Assembly: GCF_027923385.1 (NCBI RefSeq)
Contig: NZ_BSEC01000001.1
Location: forward strand, 1,190,501-1,254,500
Reading direction: 5' to 3'
Origin: Methylocystis echinoides
GTDB lineage: Bacteria > Pseudomonadota > Alphaproteobacteria > Rhizobiales > Beijerinckiaceae
Length of the DNA stretch: 64,000 nt
Shown: positions 8,775-25,801 of the stretch, in pieces
How the letters are laid out: each line of letters opens with the position of its first letter
Numbering within the stretch: the first letter of the stretch is position 1
The notes under the pieces: model-generated
Database searches by the model: none
What the model saw: the letters and a program-made list of their open reading frames with translations, nothing else
Told to the model about the DNA's origin: nothing
Program-made: the position numbers and the translations under genes

Positions 8775-9617
8775 CTAGAAATCCGGTCGATAATCCTGCG
8801 TCCCCCAATGTCGCATTCCCTTGGCCCGCGCCGGCCCCTGCGCCGCGTCGCCGATCCCGTAATGGCGCGCCAGCCGGGCGAGGGCGATTTTCAGAACGAC
8901 CTTTCCTGACCGCGCCGGCCAGCCGCGTTCGCTTTCGACCGTCTCCAGCCCTTTCAGATAGCCGCAGACATCCGTCAGCAGGCCGGCGAGATCGGGTCCC
9001 ACGGCGTCGCAGGCGCGGCCGAGGCGCTTGCGCGCGTCCATGGCGATCTCCGTCACGACGACGCCGGCGTCCGCGCCGCGCCGCGCGGCGCCCGTGGGGG
9101 CCTCCCAATTCGCCGTGACCCTTTGCAGGATTTGCGCCTGCTCGATGTCACGGCGAAACCGCTCGCCGGCCTCCACCTGCGCGGCTTCCAGAAAGGCCCT
9201 GCCGTCAGCGCCCTTGCGACGCGCCAGCCACGCGAGGGGGCTTTCGGCGTCATTCACCAGCATCGGCCGCGCGCCCTTCTCGAGCCTGCGCCGGGAATGG
9301 TCCCCATGCTGCGCGCGGAAAGGGTCCAGCTCTTCGTCCAGATTGGCGGCGCGCCTGAGGAAGGCGCGGCCGGCCTCTGTCAGGCGCAGGCGCCGCGCCG
9401 CGCCCTCGCGCGACCAGACGGCGAGGCCTTCGCTCACCGCGGTCCGCCCCACCGCCGCCGGCAAACTCGCCCGCACGACCGTGACGCCCTTGCGCGGCGC
9501 CAGCACCACGATCGTCTCGTCCTCGAGGTCGCTCGGGGCGGCGCCGGCGCCGGCTTCGGCGAGCGCCGCGAGCAGCCGGTTCAGGCCGCGGCTGTCGGCC
9601 CTTGGGTTCCGGCTCAT
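8775..9617 (-). CDS. DUF6456 domain-containing protein
   Basis: This 280-aa protein resembles an alphaproteobacterial family of unknown function labelled DUF6456. The N-terminal part contains a possible winged-helix-like stretch (LRLTEAGRAFLRRA, residues about 77-90). The C-terminal half holds the more conserved part with VCGYLKGLETVE and KIALARLARHYG. The start ATG at 9617 overlaps the stop codon of the upstream DnaA-like gene by four bases (ATGA), indicating tight translational coupling. The role is unknown; the coupling to a DNA-binding domain suggests regulation or replication-linked control. The family name is from memory of sequence style and should be verified. Confidence 0.7.
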   Translation of the reverse strand: MSRNPRADSRGLNRLLAALAEAGAGAAPSDLEDETIVVLAPRKGVTVVRASLPAAVGRTAVSEGLAVWSREGAARRLRLTEAGRAFLRRAANLDEELDPFRAQHGDHSRRRLEKGARPMLVNDAESPLAWLARRKGADGRAFLEAAQVEAGERFRRDIEQAQILQRVTANWEAPTGAARRGADAGVVVTEIAMDARKRLGRACDAVGPDLAGLLTDVCGYLKGLETVESERGWPARSGKVVLKIALARLARHYGIGDAAQGPARAKGMRHWGTQDYRPDF

Positions 9618-9979
9618 CGCGCCGCTCCTTCCGCTTCCGTCACCAGCGCCAGCACCATGTCGCGCTGCGTCGCAAGCGCCTGTTCGAGCCGGATCGCGCC
9701 GAGGTCGAAAACGGGGCTCTCGCGCCGATCCTCGACCCGCCTGATGGCGTGGCGGATGGTGGCGCGATCCCGCTCGAACAGCCTCGCACAGGCGGAAACG
9801 CTCGCGCCCATCGCCACGTGATGGAGATAGATCGCGAGTTGCCGCGCCTGCGCGACCGTCCGACGGCGGCTCGGCCGCTGGATGGCGATGAGCGACACGC
9901 CCGTCGCCGCGGCGACCGCGCCGGCGCTCAGGCCCGCGATCGGCGGGGCGAAACTCTTGTCCGGAAGGGCGATGGTCAT
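9614..9979 (-). CDS. DnaA domain-IV-like helix-turn-helix protein
   Basis: A 121-aa protein whose middle resembles the C-terminal duplex-DNA-binding domain of DnaA. Residues about 51-85 contain ARQLAIYLHHVAMG, then a turn, then RDRATIRHAIRRVEDRR, which parallels the DnaA signature region where a GRDHTTV-like helix contacts DnaA boxes. There is no AAA+ ATPase domain, so this is not an initiator but a stand-alone DNA-binding paralog. The ATG at 9979 follows AAGGAGG seven bases upstream; an alternative upstream start lacks such a site. It overlaps the DUF6456 gene by four bases. Target sites are unknown. Confidence 0.72.
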   Translation of the reverse strand: MTIALPDKSFAPPIAGLSAGAVAAATGVSLIAIQRPSRRRTVAQARQLAIYLHHVAMGASVSACARLFERDRATIRHAIRRVEDRRESPVFDLGAIRLEQALATQRDMVLALVTEAEGAAR

Positions 9980-10108
9980 GGGGTCCTCCTTGCTCATGGT
10001 GGCGCAAGGCAAAGCCTAAGACGGAATAAAATCCTATTCAAGAGAAAATATTCATCCCCATGCGGCGAAGCCGCGCGATGCTGTGGGTCAGTCGAAAGGA
10101 AGCAGCCC

Positions 10109-10441
10109 ATGACCACAGCCATTGCCGCCTGTAACGCCAGGGAGAGGTCTTTCGCGCGATTGGGCGCGGCCGCCCGGCCAGCCGTCGAGCGCGCCCTGCA
10201 GGCGAATCTCGGCGCCTATGACCGGATGACGGCGCTCGCCCGCTTCCATCGTCTCGCGCCGGAGACGATCAGGAGCGAGACGCCCGCGGCGGCGCGCCTG
10301 GTCCTGCGGGAGATCGAGCGGGCGCTGCGCGCCGAACGCGCCCGTTGCGGCCATTGGACGTATGACCTCAACCGCCATATCGCGTTGCTTGTCGCGCATC
10401 GGGCGGAAAGCGCGCGGCTCGCGCGGATGCGCGGCTTTTAG
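10109..10441 (+). CDS. Conserved hypothetical protein (110 aa)
   Basis: A small arginine- and alanine-rich helical protein I do not recognise. The C-terminal half contains CGHWTYDLNRHIALL, which looks like a conserved motif, and the middle is predicted amphipathic helix. It starts at the ATG at 10109 behind AAAGGAAG. It is divergent from the DnaA-like/DUF6456 operon across a 129-base AT-richer region, so it could be co-controlled with it. No membrane segment or cysteine-rich motif is present. The assignment as a real gene rests on the ribosome site, codon usage and lack of overlap. Confidence 0.65.
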   Translation: MTTAIAACNARERSFARLGAAARPAVERALQANLGAYDRMTALARFHRLAPETIRSETPAAARLVLREIERALRAERARCGHWTYDLNRHIALLVAHRAESARLARMRGF

Positions 10442-10508
10442 AGGAAGCGCTTTTCAGGACGGTCGCCTTTGCATAAGTTCATGCCACCCGCCGCCAGAGA
10501 CCCGCCGA

Positions 10509-11315
10509 ATGCTTTTCGTGGAACGAATCCTTGCTCTCGCCGCCGCCGCCGTGGTGGCGACATGCCTCGGCGTGGGCATGATGCTCCTGGCCTTCAGCCC
10601 GCCTCGTCCGGGCGGACCCTTCGCGGCCTTCACGGGACCGCTCGACATGGCTTCGGCGCGGCAGATCGTCGAGACCGAAATTGCGCAGACGCCTGAATAT
10701 GCGCGCTTCTTCGCGCGCCTGCGCGAGACGTTCACCACCGATTACGAGTCGACGCTGAAGGATTTTGCGACGCGCCTTGCGGATACGAAGACCGAGCAGA
10801 GCGTCGATTACTATCTGTCGGAAGCGGTCCGCCGCCTGCGCCAGTCGCGCGGCGCCCTCGCCGCCAAAGCCGAACCCGACGCCATGGCGCGCGTCTTCAC
10901 GAAGCAGCTCGAAGTGCTGCAGGCGGTGGCGGGCGAGGACAAGAAGATGTGCGTTGCGTTCCTGTATGGCGCGACCAATCAGGACTTCCAGCGCTTCGCC
11001 GCCGCCCGGCGCCCGCTGATCGCCGCCATGGCGACGGCGGGACTTGACGCCATGGCGAATGGCAAGGCGAAAAACATCGCGCGCGAGCAGCCAAACGAAG
11101 CCGACTTCAAGGCGCTCGAACAGGCGCTGAAAGCGCGTGGCCTCGGCCAGACGGAGATCGACGCCCTGCTCGACGGCAAAATGCCGGACCCGCCGCTCGA
11201 CGACGCCAAAATGTGCGCGGCCGGACAGACCTATCTCGAGGTTCTGCGCACGCTACCCGAAGCCTCGCGCACCCGCATTTACGGTCTGGCGCTGGAGCTG
11301 ATGGCGAAGTCGTGA
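10509..11315 (+). CDS. Hypothetical membrane-anchored periplasmic protein
   Basis: This 268-aa protein has one N-terminal hydrophobic segment (about residues 5-29) that reads as a signal anchor. The rest is soluble and helical. Two cysteines lie in KKMCVAFLYG and DAKMCAAGQTY and could pair in the periplasm. I do not recognise the family. The ATG at 10509 directly precedes the hydrophobic segment; the ribosome site is weak. Its stop is followed almost at once by a palindromic repeat (11322-11450). No operon partner is clear; the gene upstream on the same strand ends 67 bases away. Confidence 0.7.
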   Translation: MLFVERILALAAAAVVATCLGVGMMLLAFSPPRPGGPFAAFTGPLDMASARQIVETEIAQTPEYARFFARLRETFTTDYESTLKDFATRLADTKTEQSVDYYLSEAVRRLRQSRGALAAKAEPDAMARVFTKQLEVLQAVAGEDKKMCVAFLYGATNQDFQRFAAARRPLIAAMATAGLDAMANGKAKNIAREQPNEADFKALEQALKARGLGQTEIDALLDGKMPDPPLDDAKMCAAGQTYLEVLRTLPEASRTRIYGLALELMAKS

Positions 11316-11321
11316 GGGCGA

Positions 11322-11450
11322 CCCCTCATCCGAGCCCGCTGCGCGGGCCCACCTTCTCCCGCAAGGGGAGAAGGAGATAACACGCGAGGTGAGCGATCCC
11401 CCCTTCTCCCCTCGTGGGAGAAGGTGGCGCGTAGCGCCGGATGAGGGGGC
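11322..11450. repeat. Palindromic intergenic repeat, family 1 (copy A)
   Basis: The two ends are inverted copies built from CCCCTCATCCG, a GC hairpin, CCTTCTCCC and GGGAGAAGG. The same building blocks recur at about 16814-16923, 22707-22756, 34171-34312, 38984-39113 and 42537-42673. It lies between convergent genes. Confidence 0.75.
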
Positions 11451-11459
11451 GCTTCTCCG

Positions 11460-11786
11460 CTATTCGACTTCCTCACACCGGAACGGCCCCCGCCAGCGCG
11501 CATAGCGCCAGGGCGTGAGCGGGCTGGCGTTTTGCGGCAGTTTCTCCGGCACGGGATCGAACCCCTCGCCGCCGCCCGGCCGGCAGCGGCAAATGCGCGC
11601 GAAGCCCATCCAGCCCCCCACCCACAGCCCATGGCGATGGATCGCCTCGTCCGTGTATTCGGAGCAGGTCGGCGCATAGCGGCAGCTTCTGCCCGCGAAG
11701 GCCGAGAAGGTGACGCGATACAGCAGGATCAGCGCACGCGCGGCGCGGGCGGGGAGGCTTTGCAGCAGGGACGAGGGCGAAGACAC
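11460..11786 (-). CDS. yidD: Membrane protein insertion efficiency factor YidD
   Basis: YidD is a small inner-membrane-associated protein that helps YidC-dependent insertion. The 108-aa protein carries the hallmark CRYAPTCSEYTDEAI at residues 35-49, then GGWMGFARICRC and GFDPVP. The start is a GTG at 11786 with only a weak ribosome site, but no better in-frame start keeps the conserved N-terminal helix. It is not next to rnpA, rpmH or yidC, its usual neighbours. Confidence 0.9.
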   Translation of the reverse strand: MSSPSSLLQSLPARAARALILLYRVTFSAFAGRSCRYAPTCSEYTDEAIHRHGLWVGGWMGFARICRCRPGGGEGFDPVPEKLPQNASPLTPWRYARWRGPFRCEEVE

Positions 11787-11879
11787 GGAGCCAATCTACG
11801 GCTTTCGAAGCGAAATCTCAAAGTTCTAGGAACCTGCCGTCATGCTCGCGCTTGTCTCCGGCATCCACTCGGGGCCGCG

Positions 11880-12377
11880 TCAATCGGCGTCTCGGTAGGT
11901 GACGACGTTGAAGCCCTCCGCCATGGTTGGAGGCGCAAAGTAGCTGGTAATCAGATCGAATTGATCGTCAGTTACAAGGAACTCGTGCTCGCCGCGGGCG
12001 TATCGCGCGTGCATGCGCGCCTTGCACATCTCGTCCGACGCTTCGAGATAATGGAGCACATGCGCCACACTGGCGGTTTCGAAAATGTCGCGCATCCACT
12101 GTCTATTGGCGACGGTATTGGCTGGAAAATCCATTACGACCGACAGTCCGGCGCGAAGCACGTCGTCGATATGCGGACCGACGACCTCACGAAGCCGTGC
12201 GGAGAAGCGTATGTAGTCCTCGACTGAATGCAATTCCGGACCAAAGAGGCGTTTCATCCAGCGGTCTTCGCTGACCAGTAATGTAGCCGGATGAGCAGCC
12301 AGACGGTTGCAGAGGGTCGACTTTCCGGCAGCGACCTTGCCGCAAACCAGATGAAGGGTGGGTGTGTGCTTATCCAC
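11880..12377 (-). CDS. P-loop kinase-like ATP-binding protein
   Basis: A 165-aa protein with a Walker A motif GKVAAGKST at residues 13-21, followed by SEDRW near 36-40 and an RMHARYARGEHEF segment near 118-130 that could be a lid with arginines. It belongs to the broad AAA/zeta-toxin-like small-molecule kinase class (annotated as AAA_33 in many genomes). The substrate is unknown. No antitoxin-like gene is adjacent, so a toxin role is not supported. The start is a GTG at 12377, and there is a TATAAA-like sequence upstream on the same strand. It lies downstream of rpoC with its own likely promoter. Confidence 0.75.
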   Translation of the reverse strand: MDKHTPTLHLVCGKVAAGKSTLCNRLAAHPATLLVSEDRWMKRLFGPELHSVEDYIRFSARLREVVGPHIDDVLRAGLSVVMDFPANTVANRQWMRDIFETASVAHVLHYLEASDEMCKARMHARYARGEHEFLVTDDQFDLITSYFAPPTMAEGFNVVTYRDAD

Positions 12378-12518
12378 GATCCGAGCCCTTGCGATGTTTA
12401 TAGATACTGGTTGGATCGAAAACCGTCTCGCCCGCTACGGCCCCGCTCCGCAATTCCCCGTCCCGGCCGGGTGGCCGGGACAAGCTCGGCCAAGGCGCGC
12501 CATAAGCAGCAACGCTAA

Positions 12519-12553
12519 ACAAAAGGCCGCCCACGCGGGGCGGCCTTCTTTTT
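12519..12553 (-). terminator. Intrinsic terminator downstream of rpoC
   Basis: A 10-bp stem (AAGGCCGCCC with GGGCGGCCTT) lies 22 bases beyond the rpoC stop on the minus strand and is followed by TTTTGTTT. On the plus strand it is followed by CTTTTTT as well, so it may work in both directions. Confidence 0.8.
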
Positions 12554-12568
12554 TCACACGGATCCGGC

Positions 12569-16744
<4,176 letters not shown>

Positions 16745-16813
16745 GGTCTTCTCCTGGACACGGTCGAGACTGCGCGTTTCGCATGGCCCGCCGGTCGAAA
16801 ATCTTTCCGTTTT

Positions 16814-16923
16814 TCCCTCTCCCGCTTGCGGGAGAGGGTGGCCCTCGCGTGAGCGAGGGTCGGGTGAGGGCCCTCATCCGTCGCGCTCTCGCGCGACACC
16901 TTCTCCCGCAAGCGGGAGAAGGG
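16814..16923. repeat. Palindromic intergenic repeat, family 1 (copy B) in the rpoB-rpoC spacer
   Basis: CCCTCTCCCGCTTGCGGGAGAGGG forms one hairpin, GCCCTCGCG/CGCGAGGGT-like arms form another, and CCTTCTCCCGCAAGCGGGAGAAGG a third. The same blocks occur in the other family-1 copies. It fills most of the gap between rpoB and rpoC. Confidence 0.75.
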
Positions 16924-16939
16924 AGGTTTGCGCCCTTGA

Positions 16940-21088
<4,149 letters not shown>

Positions 21089-21119
21089 GTCGCTTTTCGA
21101 GCCTCTTCTCGTAAGGGCC

Positions 21120-21190
21120 GGGCCGGCTCGCTGCGAGCCGCTCTCTCGCCCTGTCGGGCGCCCGTCCTGGCGCCCCTTCTCAACCGCGCG
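21120..21190 (-). promoter_or_regulatory. Hairpin-rich spacer between rplL and rpoB
   Basis: On the minus strand the spacer holds two stable hairpins: GGGCGCC paired with GGCGCCC across a six-base loop, then CGGCTCG paired with CGAGCCG. There is no U-run, so this is not an intrinsic terminator. In E. coli the same spacer holds a partial attenuator and an RNase III site; a similar role here is inferred only. Confidence 0.35.
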
Positions 21191-21255
21191 CGGCCCCGGC
21201 CTGAGCCGGGACCGCGAATCTCGTCACGCCGCCGCTGGAATCAGCGGCTGCGATC

Positions 21256-21633
21256 TTACTTGAGCTCGACCTTGGCGCCGACCTTCTCGAGGGTCGCCTT
21301 GATCTTCTCGGCCTCTTCCTTGGAAGCGCCTTCCTTGACCGGCTTCGGCGCGCCCTCGACGAGGTCCTTGGCTTCCTTCAGGCCGAGGCCGGTGATGCCA
21401 CGGACTTCCTTGATGACTTCGATCTTCTTGTCGCCGGCCGAAGCCAGGATCACGTTGAACTCGGTCTTCTCTTCGGCGGCCGGAGCGGCGCCGCCAGCGG
21501 CCGGCGCAGCGGCGACGGCGACGGCGGCGGCGGCGGAAACGCCCCACTTCTCTTCGAGGAGCTTCGCGAGCTCAGCCGCCTCGAGGACGGTGAGAGCCGA
21601 GAGGTCTTCGACGATCTTTTCGAGATTAGCCAT
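21256..21633 (-). CDS. rplL: 50S ribosomal protein L7/L12
   Basis: The 125-aa stalk protein recruits translation factors to the ribosome. The N-terminal dimerisation domain ([20 protein letters not shown]), an alanine-rich hinge at about 38-55, and the C-terminal EKTEFNVIL...[15 protein letters not shown] domain are all present. The start ATG at 21633 follows AAAGGACG. It lies 45 bases after rplJ in the same operon. Confidence 0.98.
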   Translation of the reverse strand: MANLEKIVEDLSALTVLEAAELAKLLEEKWGVSAAAAVAVAAAPAAGGAAPAAEEKTEFNVILASAGDKKIEVIKEVRGITGLGLKEAKDLVEGAPKPVKEGASKEEAEKIKATLEKVGAKVELK

Positions 21634-21678
21634 TTGTAGCGTCCTTTGGATTTGGTTCGTTCTTGATATGCGTGCCTC

Positions 21679-22194
21679 TTAGGCCGCGTCTTTCTTGGCG
21701 TAAGCGCCGAACACACGCGCGAGCTTGGCGGCAGGCGCGGTCGAGAGCTGGGCGAGCTTGGTCGCGGGCGCCTGAATGAGGCCCACGAGCGTGCCGCGCA
21801 GTTCGTCGAGAGACGGCAGGGTCGCAAGCGACTTGACGCCGTCGGGGTTCAGCAGCGTGGCGCCCATGGCTCCGCCCAGGATGACGAACTTGTCGTTCTC
21901 CTTGGCGAAGGCCGCGGCCACCTTCGGCGCCGCCACCGGATCGTCCGAATAGGCGATCAGGGTCGGTCCCTTCAGCAGGGAACCGAAATTGGCGGTGCTC
22001 GCGCCGTCCAGAGCGATCTTGGCGAGGCGGTTCTTGGCGACCTGAACAGTGGCGCCCTCGGCGCGGGCCCGCTTGCGCAGAGCCTGCATCTGGGCGACCG
22101 TCAAGCCGGAGTAGTGCGCAACGACGATCGCCCCGGCCTGATTAAAGACCTGGTGCAACGCCGCGACGGCTTCTTTTTTCTCCGCTCTATCCAC
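21679..22194 (-). CDS. rplJ: 50S ribosomal protein L10
   Basis: L10 anchors L7/L12 dimers to 23S rRNA and, as the L10-L12 complex, usually represses its own mRNA. The 171-aa product begins [17 protein letters not shown] from a GTG at 22194, matching L10 family starts; the longer open frame upstream is leader sequence. The conserved HYSGLTVAQ and KNRLAKIA segments are present. It is the first gene of an rplJ-rplL-rpoB-rpoC cluster. Unusually, rplK and rplA are not upstream; a leader of about 400 bases separates it from a secreted-protein gene. Confidence 0.97.
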   Translation of the reverse strand: MDRAEKKEAVAALHQVFNQAGAIVVAHYSGLTVAQMQALRKRARAEGATVQVAKNRLAKIALDGASTANFGSLLKGPTLIAYSDDPVAAPKVAAAFAKENDKFVILGGAMGATLLNPDGVKSLATLPSLDELRGTLVGLIQAPATKLAQLSTAPAAKLARVFGAYAKKDAA

Positions 22195-22626
22195 GGTTGC
22201 TCTCTTCGATAACTGGCGGGAATATCCCGCCGGTTGCGACTCGCCGGCCGCGGGAATGCGGTCGGCTCCGTAGATCCTGTCCCCAGAGCGCCTCGCCTTG
22301 CGGCGAAAAACCCTGGTTGAAGGGGCGTGAACCAAATTCAAAGGACGTCGGCGACGCCGCCGGCGGCCATAAATTCCGGTTTCCCCGTCTGTGCAGGCCG
22401 CTGTCGGGCGACAGATTTCTCTGACGTCCCTCAGCTGATTGAGCCGTGCGGGGTTGTGGAAAACCTCGCGACGGCGCCCGCAGTCTCGGACAGGACATGG
22501 CCGGACGGGACACGAGGGTTTCCCCCGGGTCCGCCGGCCTATCCACCGCCTGTCTCCTAAGCCATTGACAAAGCCTTGGTTTGGGCGGAAGCTCCATATA
22601 TGAAAGCGGGGTTGGGATAAATCTCA
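22195..22626 (-). promoter_or_regulatory. Long rplJ leader, candidate L10-L12 autoregulatory region
   Basis: No gene is supported on either strand in the whole stretch 22195-22826 except control sequence and a repeat. Just before the rplJ start lies a perfect 7-bp hairpin (GGCGGGA with TCCCGCC, loop of three bases) at 22215-22231. L10 leaders in other bacteria fold upstream of rplJ and bind L10-L12; the position fits but the conserved L10-leader fold was not verified. A weak promoter-like pair on the minus strand is TTGAGA (22627-22622) with TTCATA or TATATG 17-20 bases downstream. Confidence 0.4.
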
Positions 22627-22706
22627 ACCCCGGAACGGCCTATGTAAAGGGCCAGAGCCCGTTTGCCAAGAGGTAAATTCGGGGTTTAGAGGTTGACCCT
22701 GCGTCC

Positions 22707-22756
22707 GCCCCTCGCTGATGAGAGGGCCGCCTTCTCCCGCAAAGGGAGAAGGGAGA
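22707..22756. repeat. Palindromic intergenic repeat, family 1 (partial copy C)
   Basis: Contains CGCCTTCTCCCGCAAAGG and GGAGAAGGG plus CTCGCTGATGAG, which match half of the family-1 element. The other half is missing or diverged. Confidence 0.55.
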
Positions 22757-22826
22757 GCGGCGAAGTTTCAGGATCACCTCTGTTCGCCACGCCGAGAAGC
22801 TGGCCCGAAGCGCCGGAGAGGGAGCC

Positions 22827-23219
22827 TCACGGCGTGAATTCCATTCTGATGCGCCCATTGCCGCCGTGACTGACGCGCGCGCCACGGGGCAGCGGAGGCG
22901 CTGCAAGGCGCGGCGGCGGCCGCCGTCCGGGCCCCGACGCGCTGCGGCCATGCTTCTCGCCTTCGCTCGCCGCGCCCGGATAGGTCGCGCCATGCTGGCC
23001 GCGCATCGGGCCGAAAGAAGCGAGGCAGAGATTATAGGCGTTGGCGTCCTTTATGGATTCGCAATCGTCGATGGAGCGCGGGCCGGCCTCGGCGGGCGTC
23101 GCCAGCAGCAGCGCAACCAGCAGGCCTATCCCGTCATTGCGAGCGCGGCGAAGCAATCCAGGGGCCGTGATGTGGCTCTGGATTGCGTCGCTGCGCTCGC
23201 AATAACGATTTGATTTCAA
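22827..23219 (-). CDS. Small secreted protein of unknown function
   Basis: The frame encodes about 130 aa. A hydrophobic stretch [15 protein letters not shown] looks like the core and cleavage site of a signal peptide. The mature part has [21 protein letters not shown], with two cysteines, a motif style seen in short rhizobial exported proteins. The first ~29 codons (from a TTG at 23219) are encoded by a palindromic dispersed repeat, and no normal start with a ribosome site lies between the repeat and the signal core. The annotated start is therefore uncertain, and insertion of the repeat may have displaced the original 5' end. Confidence 0.5.
   Translation of the reverse strand: MKSNRYCERSDAIQSHITAPGLLRRARNDGIGLLVALLLATPAEAGPRSIDDCESIKDANAYNLCLASFGPMRGQHGATYPGAASEGEKHGRSASGPGRRPPPRLAAPPLPRGARVSHGGNGRIRMEFTP
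23132..23206. repeat. Palindromic dispersed repeat, family 2
   Basis: Inverted arms ATTGCGAGCGCGGCGAAGCA and TGCGTCGCTGCGCTCGCAAT flank a short centre. A shorter related piece occurs at 47764-47814. The repeat covers the apparent 5' end of the small secreted-protein gene. Confidence 0.75.
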
Positions 23220-25627
23220 CGCAGTATCGCCCCAGTCTTCTTTTCGGCCTCGGCGACGATCTTCTGCGCCACGGCCTCGATCTCCGTGTCGGTCAGGGTC
23301 TTCTCGCGGGGTTGCAGCGTCACGGCCACGCCGACGGACTTCTTGCCCTCCGGCACGCCGACGCCCTCATAGACGTCGAAGACGCTGACATCCGTGATGA
23401 GCGCCTTGTCGGCGCCCGCCACCGCCTTCACCAGATCGCCCGCCAGAGCGGCGCGGTCGACGAGGAAGGCGAAGTCGCGGGAGAGCGGCTGCAGGTCGGA
23501 CAGCTCCAGTTTCGGCTTCACCTTGGTGGGCCTGGCCTTGGGCGCCGGCAGCATGTCGAGGATGATCTCGAAGGCGGCGATCGGCCCCTCCACATCCAGC
23601 GCCTTCAATGCGCGGGGGTGCAGTTCGCCGAAATAGCCGACGATGGCCTTGGGGCCGAATTGCAGCGTCGCCGAGCGGCCGGGGTGGAACCAGGCCGGTC
23701 CGCCCGGAACGACCTGAAGCCCGCCGGTCGCGACGCCGAGCGCGCCGAGCAGCGCCATCACATCCGCCCTGGCGTCGAAAGCGCCGGCGCGCTGGGCGGG
23801 CGCCGACCAGTGACGACCCGCGCCGGAAAGCCCGCGGCGAATGCCGGCGGCGGCGAGGCGCTGCCCCTTTTCGCTGGGGTCGACGAAGATTTGGCCGACC
23901 TCGAACAGCTCCTGATCGCCAAGGCCGCGCGCCGCGTTGCGGTTCGCCGCCGCGACGAGGCCCGGCAGGAGGCTCGGGCGCATGTCGGAGAGATCGCTCG
24001 CGATCGGATTGGCGAGCGCGAGGCCCGGCGCGCCGCCGCCGAAAGCTTCCGCCTGTTCCTTCGAGATGAAGGACCAGGTGACGGCTTCGACCAGACCTTG
24101 CGTTGCGAGCGCGCGGCGGGCGTTGCGGGCGCGCTTCTGCATGAGGGTCAGCACCGGGGCGGCGATTCCCTCGGTGCGCGGGAGCGGCGTCGACGGGATG
24201 TTGTCGACGCCGAGGATGCGAACGATCTCCTCGACGATATCGGCCTTGCCCTCGATATCCGGGCGCCAGCTCGGCGCCGTGATCTTCGCGCTGTCTTCGC
24301 CGGTCTTCTCCACCGTGAAGCCGAGGCGTTCGAGGATCGCCGTGGCGTCGGCCTGCGAGACATCGACGCCGGCGAGGCGCTGCGTCTCGGACCAGGGATA
24401 GTCGACCGTGCGGCGCGCACGCGGCTCGGCGCCGGCGATGACGAGCGTGGACGCCTCGCCGCCGCAGAGATCGAGAACGAGCTGCGTCGCCAGTTCGGCG
24501 CCCGGCAGCGCGAAGGCCGGATCGACGCCGCGCTCGAAGCGGTATCGCGCGTCGGTGACGATGCCGAGCTTGCGGCCGGTGTGCGCGATGTTCTGCGGGT
24601 CCCACAGCGCGCTTTCGATCAGCACGTCGGTGGTGTCGTCGTTGCAGCCGGAAACCTCGCCGCCCATCACGCCGGCGATGGATTCGACGCCGTTGTCGTC
24701 GGCGATGACGACCATGGTCTCGTCGAGCTCATGCGTCTTGCCGTCGAGCGCGAGAAGGGTTTCGCCGTTTTTCGCGCGGCGCACCACCAGATTGCCTTTC
24801 ACCTTCTTCGCGTCGAACACATGCAGCGGCCGGGCGCGGTCGAAGGTGAGATAATTGGTGATGTCGACAAGCGCGTTGATCGGACGCAGGCCGATCTCGC
24901 GCAGCCGCTTCTGTAGCCATTCGGGGCTCGGGCCGTTCTTCACGCCGCGCACGAAACGCAGCGCGAAGAAGGGCGCAAGATGTCGGTCGTTCTCGGCGAA
25001 ATCGAGCGTCACGCCCACGGGGCGGGGGAATTTGCCCTCGACCGGCAGAATTTCCTTGTCTTTCAGAACGCCGAGCCCCGCCGCTGCAAGATCGCGCGCG
25101 ACGCCATGGACGCCGGCCGCGTCGGCGCGGTTCGGCGTGAGATTGATCTCGATGACCGGATCATCGAGATCCGCCCATTGCGCGTAGACGGCGCCGACGG
25201 GCGCGTCCTCGGGCAGCTCGATGATGCCGTCGCTTTCGCCCGAAAGGTCCAGCTCCTCGAAGGAGCACATCATGCCGAGCGACTCGACGCCGCGAATGAC
25301 GCCCTTGCCGAGCGTGATCTTCTTGCCGGGAATATAGGTTCCCGGCGCCGAGAAGACGGTGCGCAGCCCCGCGCGCGCATTGGGCGCGCCGCAGACGACC
25401 TGCACGAGATCACCCGCGCCCGTATCGACCTTGCAGACGCGAAGCCGGTCGGCGTTGGGATGCTGCGCTGCCTCGACGATCCGCGCGATGGTGAAGTCCT
25501 TCAGCTGCGCGGCGGGGTCGTGCACATGCTCGACTTCGAGGCCGATGCGCGTGAGCGTCTCGACGATCTCGGCGAGCGTGGCGGATGTATCGAGATGCTC
25601 TTTGAGCCAGGAGAGGGTGAGTTTCAT
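23216..25627 (-). CDS. pheT: Phenylalanine--tRNA ligase beta subunit
   Basis: The 803-aa beta subunit pairs with PheS in an (alpha-beta)2 enzyme that charges tRNA-Phe. Domain order is intact: N-terminal tRNA-binding EMAP-like domain (about 40-150, with CKVDTGAG), B3/B4 editing domain (about 215-375), B5 domain (about 400-475), the synthetase-like core, and a C-terminal FDX-ACB domain (about 710-803). The start ATG at 25627 ([14 protein letters not shown]) is typical. It lies 174 bases after pheS, and that gap holds a family-3 repeat. Its last four bases overlap the low-confidence TTG start region of the next small gene. Confidence 0.98.
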   Translation of the reverse strand: MKLTLSWLKEHLDTSATLAEIVETLTRIGLEVEHVHDPAAQLKDFTIARIVEAAQHPNADRLRVCKVDTGAGDLVQVVCGAPNARAGLRTVFSAPGTYIPGKKITLGKGVIRGVESLGMMCSFEELDLSGESDGIIELPEDAPVGAVYAQWADLDDPVIEINLTPNRADAAGVHGVARDLAAAGLGVLKDKEILPVEGKFPRPVGVTLDFAENDRHLAPFFALRFVRGVKNGPSPEWLQKRLREIGLRPINALVDITNYLTFDRARPLHVFDAKKVKGNLVVRRAKNGETLLALDGKTHELDETMVVIADDNGVESIAGVMGGEVSGCNDDTTDVLIESALWDPQNIAHTGRKLGIVTDARYRFERGVDPAFALPGAELATQLVLDLCGGEASTLVIAGAEPRARRTVDYPWSETQRLAGVDVSQADATAILERLGFTVEKTGEDSAKITAPSWRPDIEGKADIVEEIVRILGVDNIPSTPLPRTEGIAAPVLTLMQKRARNARRALATQGLVEAVTWSFISKEQAEAFGGGAPGLALANPIASDLSDMRPSLLPGLVAAANRNAARGLGDQELFEVGQIFVDPSEKGQRLAAAGIRRGLSGAGRHWSAPAQRAGAFDARADVMALLGALGVATGGLQVVPGGPAWFHPGRSATLQFGPKAIVGYFGELHPRALKALDVEGPIAAFEIILDMLPAPKARPTKVKPKLELSDLQPLSRDFAFLVDRAALAGDLVKAVAGADKALITDVSVFDVYEGVGVPEGKKSVGVAVTLQPREKTLTDTEIEAVAQKIVAEAEKKTGAILR

Positions 25628-25664
25628 CTGCTTTTGGCTTTGGTTCTGCGCGCGCTTGCAGTCG

Positions 25665-25792
25665 CGTCATGCCCGCGCGTGTCGCGGGCATCCACGTCGA
25701 GGGACTGCGATTTTGTCGAGAGCGGCGCCATGAGTGTCTCTGGTGTCAAACGTCCCGGCGTGGATGGCCGGGACAGGCCCGGCCATGACGCG
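25665..25792. repeat. Palindromic dispersed repeat, family 3, between pheS and pheT
   Basis: One end reads GCGTCATGCCCGCG and CGCGGGCATCCACG; the other reads CGTGGATGGCCGGGAC and GGCCATGACGC. The ends are inverted relative to each other. A CCGGGACAAGCTCGGCCA-like fragment also occurs near 12460-12495. Confidence 0.65.
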
Positions 25793-25801
25793 GAGAGGCG
25801 G

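Noticed and set aside
11545..11570. GGGTTCGATCCC-like sequence on the minus strand resembling a tRNA T-arm
   Set aside because: It encodes the conserved GFDPVP of YidD and no acceptor stem or anticodon arm can be drawn around it.
11880..12377. P-loop kinase as a zeta-type toxin
   Set aside because: No small antitoxin gene is next to it, and the neighbouring genes are rpoC and yidD.
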